DNA of 64,000 nt from Luteolibacter arcticus. GTDB lineage: Bacteria > Verrucomicrobiota > Verrucomicrobiia > Verrucomicrobiales > Akkermansiaceae. This document shows, piece by piece, positions 1-6,544 of the stretch. The translations under genes were made by a program, and so were the position numbers. The DNA lies in assembly GCF_025950235.1 (NCBI RefSeq), contig NZ_JAPDDT010000001.1, forward strand, positions 248,001-312,000. Direction: 5' to 3'. How positions within the stretch are numbered: position 1 is the first letter of the stretch; every line of letters starts with the position of its first letter. A model generated the notes under the pieces. That model was not told the DNA's origin. It saw only the letters and a program-made list of their open reading frames with translations, and did not search any database.

Positions 1-711
1 TTTGTCGAAGCGATCGTCGGCGACCTCAAGCGTCGTCTCGACGGCATGGGCCCGGTCAACGTGGATGCCATCGAGGAATACGAGGAGCTCGAAGAGCGCT
101 TCAACGAAGTCCGCTCGAACTACGATGACCTCGTGAGTTCGAAGGCCAACCTCATCGAGGTGATCGAGAAGATCAACGAGGAGACGCAGCGCCGCTTCTC
201 CGAGACCTTCGCGCAGGTGAAGATCAACTTCCGTGACATGTTCAAGGAACTCTTCGGCGAGAAGGGCCAGGCCGACCTGCTGCTGCAGGACGAGAACGAT
301 CCGCTCGAGTCGGGCATCGAGGTCATAGCCAAGCCGCCGGGCAAGAAACTGCAGAGCATCTCGCTGCTCTCCGGTGGCGAGCGCTCGATGACCGCGGTCG
401 CGCTGCTGTTCTCGATCTACATGATCAAGCCCAGCCCGTTCTGCGTGCTCGACGAACTCGATGCCCCGCTCGACGAGTCGAACATCAACCGCTTCGTCAA
501 GGTGCTGGACCGCTTCATCGACAACAGCCAGTTCATCATCGTGACCCACTCGAAGCGCACCATGGCGCGCGCCGATGTGATGTATGGCGTGACGATGGAA
601 GAGTTCGGCGTGTCGAAGCCGGTCGGCATGCGCCTCACCAACGCCGACGACGTCGGCAAGGGCGAGGCCAAGACCGCCGCACAGAAAGCCGCGCTGCGAC
701 TCGACGCTTAG
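1..711 (+). CDS. smc: Chromosome segregation ATPase SMC, C-terminal part (5' end outside window)
   Basis: The open frame runs in from the window edge, so only about the last 236 residues are present. They hold the end of the second coiled coil (Glu-rich EEYEELEERF) and the C-terminal half of the ABC-type head. Visible are the signature motif (LLSGGERSMTAVAL), the Walker B/D-loop (FCVLDELDAPLDE) and the switch histidine (IIVTHSKRTM). SMC with its kleisin partners compacts and separates sister chromosomes. The protein ends in a Lys/Ala-rich tail. An apparent factor-independent terminator follows about 30 bases after the stop. The ATPase family is certain; the assignment to SMC rather than RecN or Rad50 rests on the DELDAPLDE and SLLSGGER spacing typical of SMC. 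Confidence 0.93.
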   Translation, partial: FVEAIVGDLKRRLDGMGPVNVDAIEEYEELEERFNEVRSNYDDLVSSKANLIEVIEKINEETQRRFSETFAQVKINFRDMFKELFGEKGQADLLLQDENDPLESGIEVIAKPPGKKLQSISLLSGGERSMTAVALLFSIYMIKPSPFCVLDELDAPLDESNINRFVKVLDRFIDNSQFIIVTHSKRTMARADVMYGVTMEEFGVSKPVGMRLTNADDVGKGEAKTAAQKAALRLDA

Positions 712-742
712 TTTTCAACGGTTCTTCCGACAGAAGAGGGAT

Positions 743-795
743 GAGGGACGGAGGGTAGACCCGGGTGGGTGTGCTTTCCGTCCCTCGATTTTTTT
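743..795 (+). terminator. Rho-independent terminator after smc
   Basis: A ten-base stem (GAGGGACGGA pairing with TCCGTCCCTC, positions 743-752 and 777-786) is followed by GA and a run of seven T. The 24-base loop is long but the stem and T tract are convincing. Confidence 0.75.
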
Positions 796-798
796 GGA

Positions 799-921
799 TG
801 TAGCGGCGGTCTGCGACCGTCGGAAGCTGGCGGCATCGGCCGCATCGTGAGGCGCGTGATTCGGAGTCACAGGGATGCGGCCGATGCCGCCGAAGTGCGA
901 CGGTCGCAGACCGACGCTACA
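799..921. repeat. Palindromic dispersed element, family A, copy 1 (TGTAGC...GCTACA)
   Basis: The element begins TGTAGC and ends GCTACA. Its arms carry GGTCTGCGACCGTCG and the complementary CGACGGTCGCAGACC, with an inner CGGCATCGGCCGCATC / GATGCGGCCGATGCCG palindrome. The whole element could fold into one long hairpin. Two related copies lie at 20258-20404 and 38418-38576. It sits between the smc terminator and mnmA and carries no plausible gene; the open frames across it are by-products of its high GC. Confidence 0.85.
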
Positions 922-971
922 TCGGAAAATTGGGGCTTGGCAGGGCCCGGTCCCTGCCTGTCACTCCGCGC

Positions 972-2054
972 ATGGCGAAGGTGCTGGTGGGACTTTCCGG
1001 CGGGGTGGACAGCTCCGCCGCGGCCGCGCTTTTGATCGAGCAGGGCCATGAGGTCGCCGGGGCCTTCATGAAGAACTGGATCAATTCGGAAGGGCTGCCG
1101 GGCGATTGTCCTTGGGAGAGCGATCTCGATGACGCGCTCGCGGTCGCCCGCACGCTCGGCATCGAGTTCCGGGTGATCGATTTGATCGACCAGTACAAGG
1201 AGCGGATCGTCGATTATCTGGTGGAAGGGTATCGCAGTGGCATCACGCCGAATCCGGACGTCTGGTGCAATCGCGAGATGAAATTCGGGGTCTTTCTCGA
1301 CTACGCCCTGGAGCAGGGCTTCGAGCAGGTGGCGACTGGACACTACGCGAGGAAGCGGACGCTTTCCGACGGCAGTCCGGCGATTCTCCGCGGCGCGGAC
1401 CCGAACAAGGATCAGAGCTACTTCCTTTCCTTGATGACCACCAAGCAGGCTAGCCACGCGTTGTATCCTGCGGGTGAATTGCTCAAGCCGGCGGTCCGCG
1501 AGGTGGCACGGCGTTTCGGCCTTCCGACGGCGGAGAAGAAGGACAGCCAGGGGATCTGCTTCATCGGCGAGATCAAGATGAGCGACTTCATCCGCCACTA
1601 CATCCCGGACAAGCCCGGCGAGATCGTCGATACCACCGGCAAGGTGATGGGCGAGCACCGCGGCCTGCATCTCTACACGCTGGGCCAGCGCAAGGGCCAC
1701 GGGGTGGCCTCGCCGCGTGAGGGCATGGCGTATGTGGTGGTGGGCAAGGATCTCGAGCGAAACCGCCTTGTGGTCGGATGGGACCTCGGGGAAACGCCGG
1801 GTCTCTACGCCAGCGAGTGCGTGATCGGCAGCATTTCGACCATCGGCTGCTCGCTCGATGCGCCGCGTTGGTTGGAAGCCCAGCCGCGTTACCGCGCCAA
1901 AGCAGAACGTGCGGAAATCGTCCCGCGCAAGGACGGCAAGCTCGGGCTGCGGTTTCAAACACCGCAGCGCGCGATTGCCCCGGGTCAGATCTGCGCCTTC
2001 TACGACGGCGGACGTCTGTTAGGCGGCGGGGTTTTCGAAGCGGTCACGGTCTGA
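972..2054 (+). CDS. mnmA: tRNA-specific 2-thiouridylase MnmA
   Basis: MnmA adenylates U34 of the tRNAs for Lys, Glu and Gln and transfers sulfur to give 2-thiouridine. The 360-residue protein opens with the PP-loop pyrophosphatase motif (VGLSGGVDSS). It has the first catalytic cysteine in NPDVWCNREMKFG, the ATGHYAR motif, and the second cysteine in DSQGICFIGE, followed by a beta-barrel C-terminal domain. I chose the ATG at 972 because MAKVLVGLSGG is the conserved start; upstream in-frame codons run into the repeat element. Length is normal for the family. It stands alone, with the repeat before it and a gene-free stretch after it. Confidence 0.96.
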   Translation: MAKVLVGLSGGVDSSAAAALLIEQGHEVAGAFMKNWINSEGLPGDCPWESDLDDALAVARTLGIEFRVIDLIDQYKERIVDYLVEGYRSGITPNPDVWCNREMKFGVFLDYALEQGFEQVATGHYARKRTLSDGSPAILRGADPNKDQSYFLSLMTTKQASHALYPAGELLKPAVREVARRFGLPTAEKKDSQGICFIGEIKMSDFIRHYIPDKPGEIVDTTGKVMGEHRGLHLYTLGQRKGHGVASPREGMAYVVVGKDLERNRLVVGWDLGETPGLYASECVIGSISTIGCSLDAPRWLEAQPRYRAKAERAEIVPRKDGKLGLRFQTPQRAIAPGQICAFYDGGRLLGGGVFEAVTV

Positions 2055-2599
2055 GCCTGGGTGCCCAAGGAGGAGGGGCTTCGAGTTCTTTCGCTGCTAC
2101 CCAATCCAACTGGATTTCGGAGCTAGTCGTCGTCCATCCTTCTTTATCTGCGTCAATCTGCGGTTCTCCTCTTTCCCTTCAAGGTGATGCTGCCGATTCT
2201 GGGAAGGCAGGTTCAACCGCAGATTTCGCAAGTTGACGCAGATGAAGATGAGAGAGGAGGGAACTCAAAGATGGGATGACGGCTCTGGCCCGCTCGCGCC
2301 AGGCAATCCACTTGGGTCCCGGTCTGCAACTCGTCCGGATCCAAAATCCGCGACACCCGTACAGGGGAAACCGCTGTGCCGTCCTAGGAGCTGTGAGCCA
2401 CGTTCCAGTTGCTCAACAAGTGGGAGTTCCGATCCTGGTAGGTCGTCCTGAGAAGGCATGACCCGTATTCCGGATGCGGTTTGTTCTCCCCGTTTTAATA
2501 CATCGGTCCGGGCACGCTACCTTTCGTGACGAACACAGCAGTCGGGGGGAACTCTAATCAGCCATACGGAGCTGGCAATGCATTTCACTAGCGAAGGAC
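2055..2599. other. Gene-free stretch containing an inverted repeat
   Basis: About 545 bases lie between mnmA and the convergently oriented exonuclease gene. No open frame here looks like a protein I know. Positions 2146-2165 (ATCTGCGTCAATCTGCGGTT) and 2215-2242 (AACCGCAGATTTCGC, AGTTGACGCAGAT) form an imperfect inverted repeat with about 50 bases between the arms. From memory, such ATCTGCGTCAATCTGCGG words recur between genes in Verrucomicrobia. The rest shows no clear promoter, terminator or RNA gene to my eye. Confidence 0.6.
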
Positions 2600-3181
2600 C
2601 TACGCGTTTTTGCGCTCTGCATGGCCGAGAATCTCCTTGCAAATGCGGGCGATATTCTTCGCGTCATCGATTCCCCGATGCGGCGTGCCCGCGAAGGTCA
2701 GGCCGAGCCGTCCGAGCGCTTGTCCCACGCCGAAGCGCTTCGACGTGCGAACCCATTCGGAGAACTCCGCCTTCAGATTCCGGTGGCCGTTCGAAAAGGG
2801 AAAGGACTGGCCGTGGAAGTCGCAGTCTTGCTGAAGCTGCTTGCGGTCATAGTCGCCCCACGAGCAGAACACCGGACTTCCGAACTGCCCGAGCCAAGCG
2901 GCGAACGCGGCCAGTGCCTCGGGAAATGAAGGGGCGGCATCGACCTCATTCTGCGTGATCGTGGTGAGGGTCTTGCAGAAGTCCGTCAGCACTGGATGCC
3001 GAACCGGTCTAACAAAGGTGCCGAATTCCGAGAGGATGTCACCGGAAGCGGTGTCCATTGCCACGCTGCCGATCTCGATGATCTCCATCTGCTCGCGGGG
3101 AAAGCTCTGCTTGTCGCAGCAGGTGGCTTCGAAATCGACGATGGCTAGCACCGCGGGTTGAAGGGAATCGCACAAGTTCAT
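2600..3181 (-). CDS. DEDDh 3'-5' exonuclease (ERI1/KapD-like)
   Basis: The protein of about 193 residues belongs to the RNase T/DnaQ exonuclease superfamily. The three acidic motifs are visible: Exo I in VDFEATC, Exo II in the SWGDYDRKQL segment, and Exo III HRGIDDAKN (H-x4-D type). The DFEATC form is typical of ERI1-like and KapD-like ribonucleases that trim structured RNA or act on short nucleic acids. I start at the ATG at 3181 (MNLCDSL); this codon overlaps the stop of the upstream NADAR gene by one base (TAATG), so the two are probably translated together. Substrate is not predictable from the sequence. Confidence 0.85.
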   Translation of the reverse strand: MNLCDSLQPAVLAIVDFEATCCDKQSFPREQMEIIEIGSVAMDTASGDILSEFGTFVRPVRHPVLTDFCKTLTTITQNEVDAAPSFPEALAAFAAWLGQFGSPVFCSWGDYDRKQLQQDCDFHGQSFPFSNGHRNLKAEFSEWVRTSKRFGVGQALGRLGLTFAGTPHRGIDDAKNIARICKEILGHAERKNA

Positions 3182-3750
3182 TATGGTGAGGATTTCTGAG
3201 ATTGGAGCGCTGCCCGCACTTCCATCAGGGCGAAGCCGAGCAGGTTGAGACCCTTCCACGCGGCTGGCTTCTCCGCGTCAGGATGATCTGCCGCGAGACC
3301 GATGCCCCAGATCTTGTCGTAAGGACTCGCCTCTACCAGCACGCGCCGGCCCGTTCCTAAGAGGAAGTCCTTCAGGCGAGGATTGTGCGTGAACTTCGCG
3401 AGGTTGCCCTTGACCACCAGTCGGTAGCGCTCGCGCACCCAGGTCTCTTCGTCGAAGCCGCGGACCTTGCGGCCAAGTTCCTTGGCTTGCTTCGGATGGG
3501 ATGCCGTTAGGACTCGCTCCTCGTTCTCCAGGTCGCCGAACAAGCGGGCCTTGGCGGCCATCATGAAATGCTCTGCAGTGCGATAGTGGATGCCTTCCAC
3601 GGTGAGCGGGGAAGGGAACCATTGGCTGAAGCACGCTTTCGATACTGAGCCGTCCGCCGGCGGTGTGTGGCCCCAGAACAGAAGGTACTTCGGACGGTCT
3701 CCACGCCGGGAGGCGAGGACTAGATCTTCGACGCAGAAAACCTCGTGCAT
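3181..3750 (-). CDS. NADAR (YbiA-like) family N-glycosidase
   Basis: The 189-residue protein matches the NADAR/DUF1768 family along its full length. Recognisable segments are LLFWGHTP, FSQWFPSPLTVEGI, YRTAEHFMMAAKA, GNLAKFTHNP and the strongly conserved DKIWGIGLA and GLNLLGFALM. Family members act on riboflavin biosynthesis intermediates by cleaving the N-glycosidic bond (YbiA), or remove ADP-ribose from nucleic acid bases. It is followed at once by an exonuclease gene with a TAATG junction, so the pair is probably one transcript with a possible nucleic-acid or nucleotide repair role. Family assignment is firm; substrate is open. Confidence 0.93.
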   Translation of the reverse strand: MHEVFCVEDLVLASRRGDRPKYLLFWGHTPPADGSVSKACFSQWFPSPLTVEGIHYRTAEHFMMAAKARLFGDLENEERVLTASHPKQAKELGRKVRGFDEETWVRERYRLVVKGNLAKFTHNPRLKDFLLGTGRRVLVEASPYDKIWGIGLAADHPDAEKPAAWKGLNLLGFALMEVRAALQSQKSSP

Positions 3751-3783
3751 GTGATCGAGCTAAACAGGATCTCCGCAGGATCA

Positions 3784-4059
3784 TCAATGCCGGGTGAACC
3801 ACCACGAGTACCCCGCGGCGGCGAGCCCGGCGACTCCCAGCAGGATATCGACGACGGTGCCGTGGGTGATGCCGACGAATAGCAGTCCGGCACCGGTGAG
3901 CAACACCACTACGAAGCCGATCACCCGGGCGACGGTGCTTTCGACATTCAGCGAGGCGACGAATGCCGAGATCGCGATGACGATGCGGAAGGCGTAGCTG
4001 GCGGGACGAAGCGCGATGAGGTCGGCGATTGGGATGAGGTCCGGAAAATCGGCAATCAT
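3784..4059 (-). CDS. Small membrane protein of unknown function
   Basis: The 91-residue protein has three hydrophobic stretches (about residues 24-36, 46-64 and 69-87) and ends in WWFTRH. No family is recognised. I start at ATG 4059; the frame is open further upstream, but that part is Pro/His/Arg-rich and reads like the shadow of the ClC gene on the opposite strand. The gene ends 33 bases before the NADAR start, so the three minus-strand genes may form one transcription unit. Confidence 0.55.
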   Translation of the reverse strand: MIADFPDLIPIADLIALRPASYAFRIVIAISAFVASLNVESTVARVIGFVVVLLTGAGLLFVGITHGTVVDILLGVAGLAAAGYSWWFTRH

Positions 4060-4188
4060 GGAGGGATGCTCGTCTGTATCGGAATTCGGCCGGTTTGTCA
4101 TTCCCGGGCATGAAATCCACGGGCTGCTTGACGAAGCGGTGGTGGGATCGCTTGCCTCACTCCGGGCAGAAGGCCCGCGGAATTTTTG

Positions 4189-5448
4189 ATGGCGGGACTC
4201 ATGCAACTGCGGCCGAAGCTCATCGCCCTCGTGGCCTTGATGGCGGTTGCGGTGGGATGTTCGGTCGCGTTTTTCCTGTGGAGTCTGGAGGCCGTCACGC
4301 GGGTTCGTTTCGAGAATCCCTGGCTGCTTTGGTTTCTGCCGGTGGCCGGGATGGGGGTGGTGTGGCTTTACCATCGCCACGGTGGAGACTCGGAGGGCGG
4401 GAACAACCTCATCCTCGACCGCCTCCACGACCCCGGAGGCGGGGTGCCGCGGCGGATGGCTCCGCTGGTTCTTTTCGGGACTTTGGTGACGCATCTATTC
4501 GGCGGCTCGGCGGGTCGGGAGGGGACGGCGGTGCAGATGGGCGGCAGCATCGCCAGCGCGGTGGCGCGGCAATTCCGGCTCGATGCGGCTCAGCTCCCGG
4601 CGCTGCTAATGGCAGGGGTGGCGGCAGGATTTGGTGCAGTTTTCGGAACGCCGCTGGCCGGGGCGGTCTTTGCGGTGGAGGTCGTGATGATCGGTAGGCC
4701 GAAGCTGCGAGCGCTGCCGGTTTGCCTGCTGGCGTCCTATCTCGGCGATTGGACCTGCCGGGCCTGGGGTGTGGGGCATGCGCATTACCATATCGACGGC
4801 GTCGCCGGGCCGCTGGGGGCGGGCTATCTGGATCTCGGGATGGTGGGGAAGGTCGCGCTCGCCGCGGTGGCTTTCGGCTTGGTTGGCTGGCTTTTCGCTG
4901 CGGTTTGCCACTGGCTGTCGGCGGGATTGAAGCGCTGGATTCCCAATCCTGTCTGGCGTCCGGCGGTCGGGGGAGTGGGGGTAATCGTGCTGTTTCTGAT
5001 CGTTGGCCGGGCGGATTACCTGGGGCTGGGCGTGTGGTCGCCGGACCCGGCGGCGGTGACGCTGGCGTCGCTATTTGAGTCGCCGGGGAGCCATCCGTGG
5101 GCGTGGTTGTGGAAGCTGGCGTTCACCGCGGTCACCGTGTCGTCGGGCTTCAAGGGCGGGGAGGTGACGCCGCTGTTTTTCATCGGTGCCGCCTTGGGAA
5201 GTGCCCTTGCAGGCTTGCTGGGAGCGCCACCCGAGCTATTCGCCGGGCTCGGCATGGTAGCGGTGTTCGCCGGTGCGAGCAATACCCCGGTGGCCTCCAC
5301 CTTGATGGGAATCGAGCTTTTCGGCCTCGGCTACGCGCTGCCGATCGCCCTTGCCTGCGGGGTGGCATTCCTGTGCAGCGGCCACGCGGGAATCTATCCG
5401 TCCCAACGATTCGCGCTCAAAAAGCCGTTTTGGCGGCGTCCGCGCTGA
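4189..5448 (+). CDS. Voltage-gated chloride channel (ClC) family protein
   Basis: A polytopic inner-membrane protein of about 419 residues with about ten hydrophobic helices. The ClC signature regions are present: GGSAGREGTAVQMGGS (the GxxGxEGP-like anion-binding motif), GVAAGFGAVFGTPLAGAVFAVE, and a C-terminal GGEVTPLFFIGAALG with the GxFxP-like selectivity segment, followed by GASNTPVASTLMGIELFG. ClC proteins move chloride or fluoride across the membrane as channels or proton antiporters. There are no C-terminal CBS domains. The start is ATG 4189; TTG immediately before it and ATG 4201 are alternatives. Confidence 0.9.
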   Translation: MAGLMQLRPKLIALVALMAVAVGCSVAFFLWSLEAVTRVRFENPWLLWFLPVAGMGVVWLYHRHGGDSEGGNNLILDRLHDPGGGVPRRMAPLVLFGTLVTHLFGGSAGREGTAVQMGGSIASAVARQFRLDAAQLPALLMAGVAAGFGAVFGTPLAGAVFAVEVVMIGRPKLRALPVCLLASYLGDWTCRAWGVGHAHYHIDGVAGPLGAGYLDLGMVGKVALAAVAFGLVGWLFAAVCHWLSAGLKRWIPNPVWRPAVGGVGVIVLFLIVGRADYLGLGVWSPDPAAVTLASLFESPGSHPWAWLWKLAFTAVTVSSGFKGGEVTPLFFIGAALGSALAGLLGAPPELFAGLGMVAVFAGASNTPVASTLMGIELFGLGYALPIALACGVAFLCSGHAGIYPSQRFALKKPFWRRPR

Positions 5449-5537
5449 CGCGTCTGCCCGGCCGAACGGAAGAAAAGATGGGGATTTCCCCTTGCTACGG
5501 GTCCGGGAGGCGGATTAAACCCCTCGCCACCAACACC

Positions 5538-5855
5538 ATGGGCCAGCAAACCAAGACCATCGTCAAACGCCGCCGCCGCAAGCTCTACCTCAAGCGCAAG
5601 AATGAGCAGGCGAAGACGGGCGGGATCGTGAAGAAGACCTCCGCCAAGAAGTCCGGCGACGACGACGCCAAGAAGGCCGCCAAGAAGGCGCCAGCCGCCA
5701 AGAAGGCCGCTGCCAAGAAGGCTCCGGCGAAGAAGACTGCCAAGAAGGTGGAAGACGAAACCCCGGTCGCTGAAGTCCCGGCTGCTGAAGCTCCGGCCAC
5801 CGAAGCCCCCGCTGCCGAAACTCCGGCCGCCGAAGCCCCGGAGAGCGCGGAGTAA
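5538..5855 (+). CDS. Small basic protein with Lys/Ala repeats and acidic Pro/Ala/Glu tail
   Basis: The 105-residue protein has three compositional blocks: a very basic start (IVKRRRRKLYLKRKNEQAK), a histone H1-like Lys/Ala block (AAKKAPAAKKAAAKK), and a tail of Pro-Ala-Glu repeats (EAPAAETPAAE). The basic blocks suggest binding to nucleic acid, as in bacterial H1-like proteins; this is inference from composition. I start at ATG 5538 (MGQQTKTIV), which follows a short spacer after the ClC gene. A good terminator follows the stop. The repeats could vary in number between strains. Confidence 0.75.
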   Translation: MGQQTKTIVKRRRRKLYLKRKNEQAKTGGIVKKTSAKKSGDDDAKKAAKKAPAAKKAAAKKAPAKKTAKKVEDETPVAEVPAAEAPATEAPAAETPAAEAPESAE

Positions 5856-5882
5856 ATCCGCCGGTCATCTGAAAATTTCTGC

Positions 5883-5921
5883 GAGGGCCGGTTGCGACAC
5901 GCTTCCGGCCCTCTTTCTTTC
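5883..5921 (+). terminator. Rho-independent terminator after the small basic protein gene
   Basis: GAGGGCCGG (5883-5891) pairs perfectly with CCGGCCCTC (5905-5913) and is followed by TTTCTTTC. Confidence 0.8.
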
Positions 5922-5926
5922 GCGGC

Positions 5927-6331
5927 ATGGAGCAACTCCTCGTTGTCGACGGACACAGCGCGATCTTTGGCATGGAGGACCTGCGTGAACTCCATCACGG
6001 GCCGAAGCGGCATCTCGCTCGGATCGAGCTGGTCAAGCGACTGCGCGATATCGGCGACCGCGGGGAGTGGAAGGTCGTGGTCGTCTTCGACGGCCGCCAG
6101 ACCGAGCGCGGCTTCGAGGGCGGAAACGAGGATGGCATCCTGATCATCTACTCGAAGGCCCGCGAAACGGCCGATGCGGTGGTCGAGCGCCTCGCCGCCC
6201 GCTTTTCCGAAAAGGGTGACCGCGTCCGCGTGGCCAGCAATGATGGCATGGTCTTGCTCACGGCGACCACCTTCGGGGCGGAGGGCATCCGGATTGAGGA
6301 GCTCGAAGACTGGTGGGTGAGGGGAGATTGA
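5927..6331 (+). CDS. NYN/YacP-like PIN-fold ribonuclease domain protein
   Basis: The 134-residue protein begins LLVVDGHSAIFG, where the Asp is the usual first metal ligand of YacP/NYN domains. It has VVVVFDGRQTERG as the second acidic strand and ETADAVVERLAARF, VRVASNDGM as the later acidic motifs. These PIN-like proteins (family of Rae1/YacP) cut RNA, in Bacillus on the ribosome. It is shorter than the usual 165-180 residues, lacking the C-terminal helical extension. The start is the ATG shortly after the preceding terminator. Confidence 0.82.
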   Translation: MEQLLVVDGHSAIFGMEDLRELHHGPKRHLARIELVKRLRDIGDRGEWKVVVVFDGRQTERGFEGGNEDGILIIYSKARETADAVVERLAARFSEKGDRVRVASNDGMVLLTATTFGAEGIRIEELEDWWVRGD

Positions 6332-6341
6332 AGAGAGGGAA

Positions 6342-6538
6342 AATCTTCAATCACCAATCTTCCAATCATCAATCAGAATGCCTGAAGAAGCAGGACCGCT
6401 GACGCCCAAGGCAGAGCCCCTTGGAAAACTTGCTCAACATCGCTGCAGGCCCGGCATCGTCGCGCCCGCTGAAGCGAGCGCCAATTCCATTCAACCAAAC
6501 ACTTCGATTGATGATTGGAGGATTGGTGATTGATGATT
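6342..6538. repeat. Dispersed element with AATCACCAATC arms, family B, copy 1
   Basis: The left arm (6342-6374) is built from repeats of AATC(A/T)TCAATC and AATCACCAATC. The right arm (6506-6538) is its complement (GATTGGAGGATTGGTGATTG). The inner part shares blocks with the copy at 28319-28488, including GAAGAAGCAGGACCGCTGAC and ACACTTCGATTG. There is no open frame of interest. It resembles a non-autonomous, MITE-like or REP-like element lying between the convergent ends of the NYN and VWA-WD40 genes. Confidence 0.8.
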
Positions 6539-6544
6539 CTCTAC

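Noticed and set aside
769..1035. Possible small gene before mnmA
   Set aside because: It crosses the palindromic repeat element and has repeat-derived composition.
867..1958. A 363-codon minus-strand frame opposite mnmA
   Set aside because: Shadow of mnmA, whose plus-strand motifs are unambiguous.
2578..2958. Possible plus-strand gene in the exonuclease region
   Set aside because: Arg/Pro/Ser-rich shadow of the minus-strand exonuclease.
3784..4494. The long form (236 residues) of the small membrane protein
   Set aside because: The upstream part is Pro/His/Arg-rich antisense of the ClC gene; the ATG at 4059 starts the hydrophobic, protein-like part.
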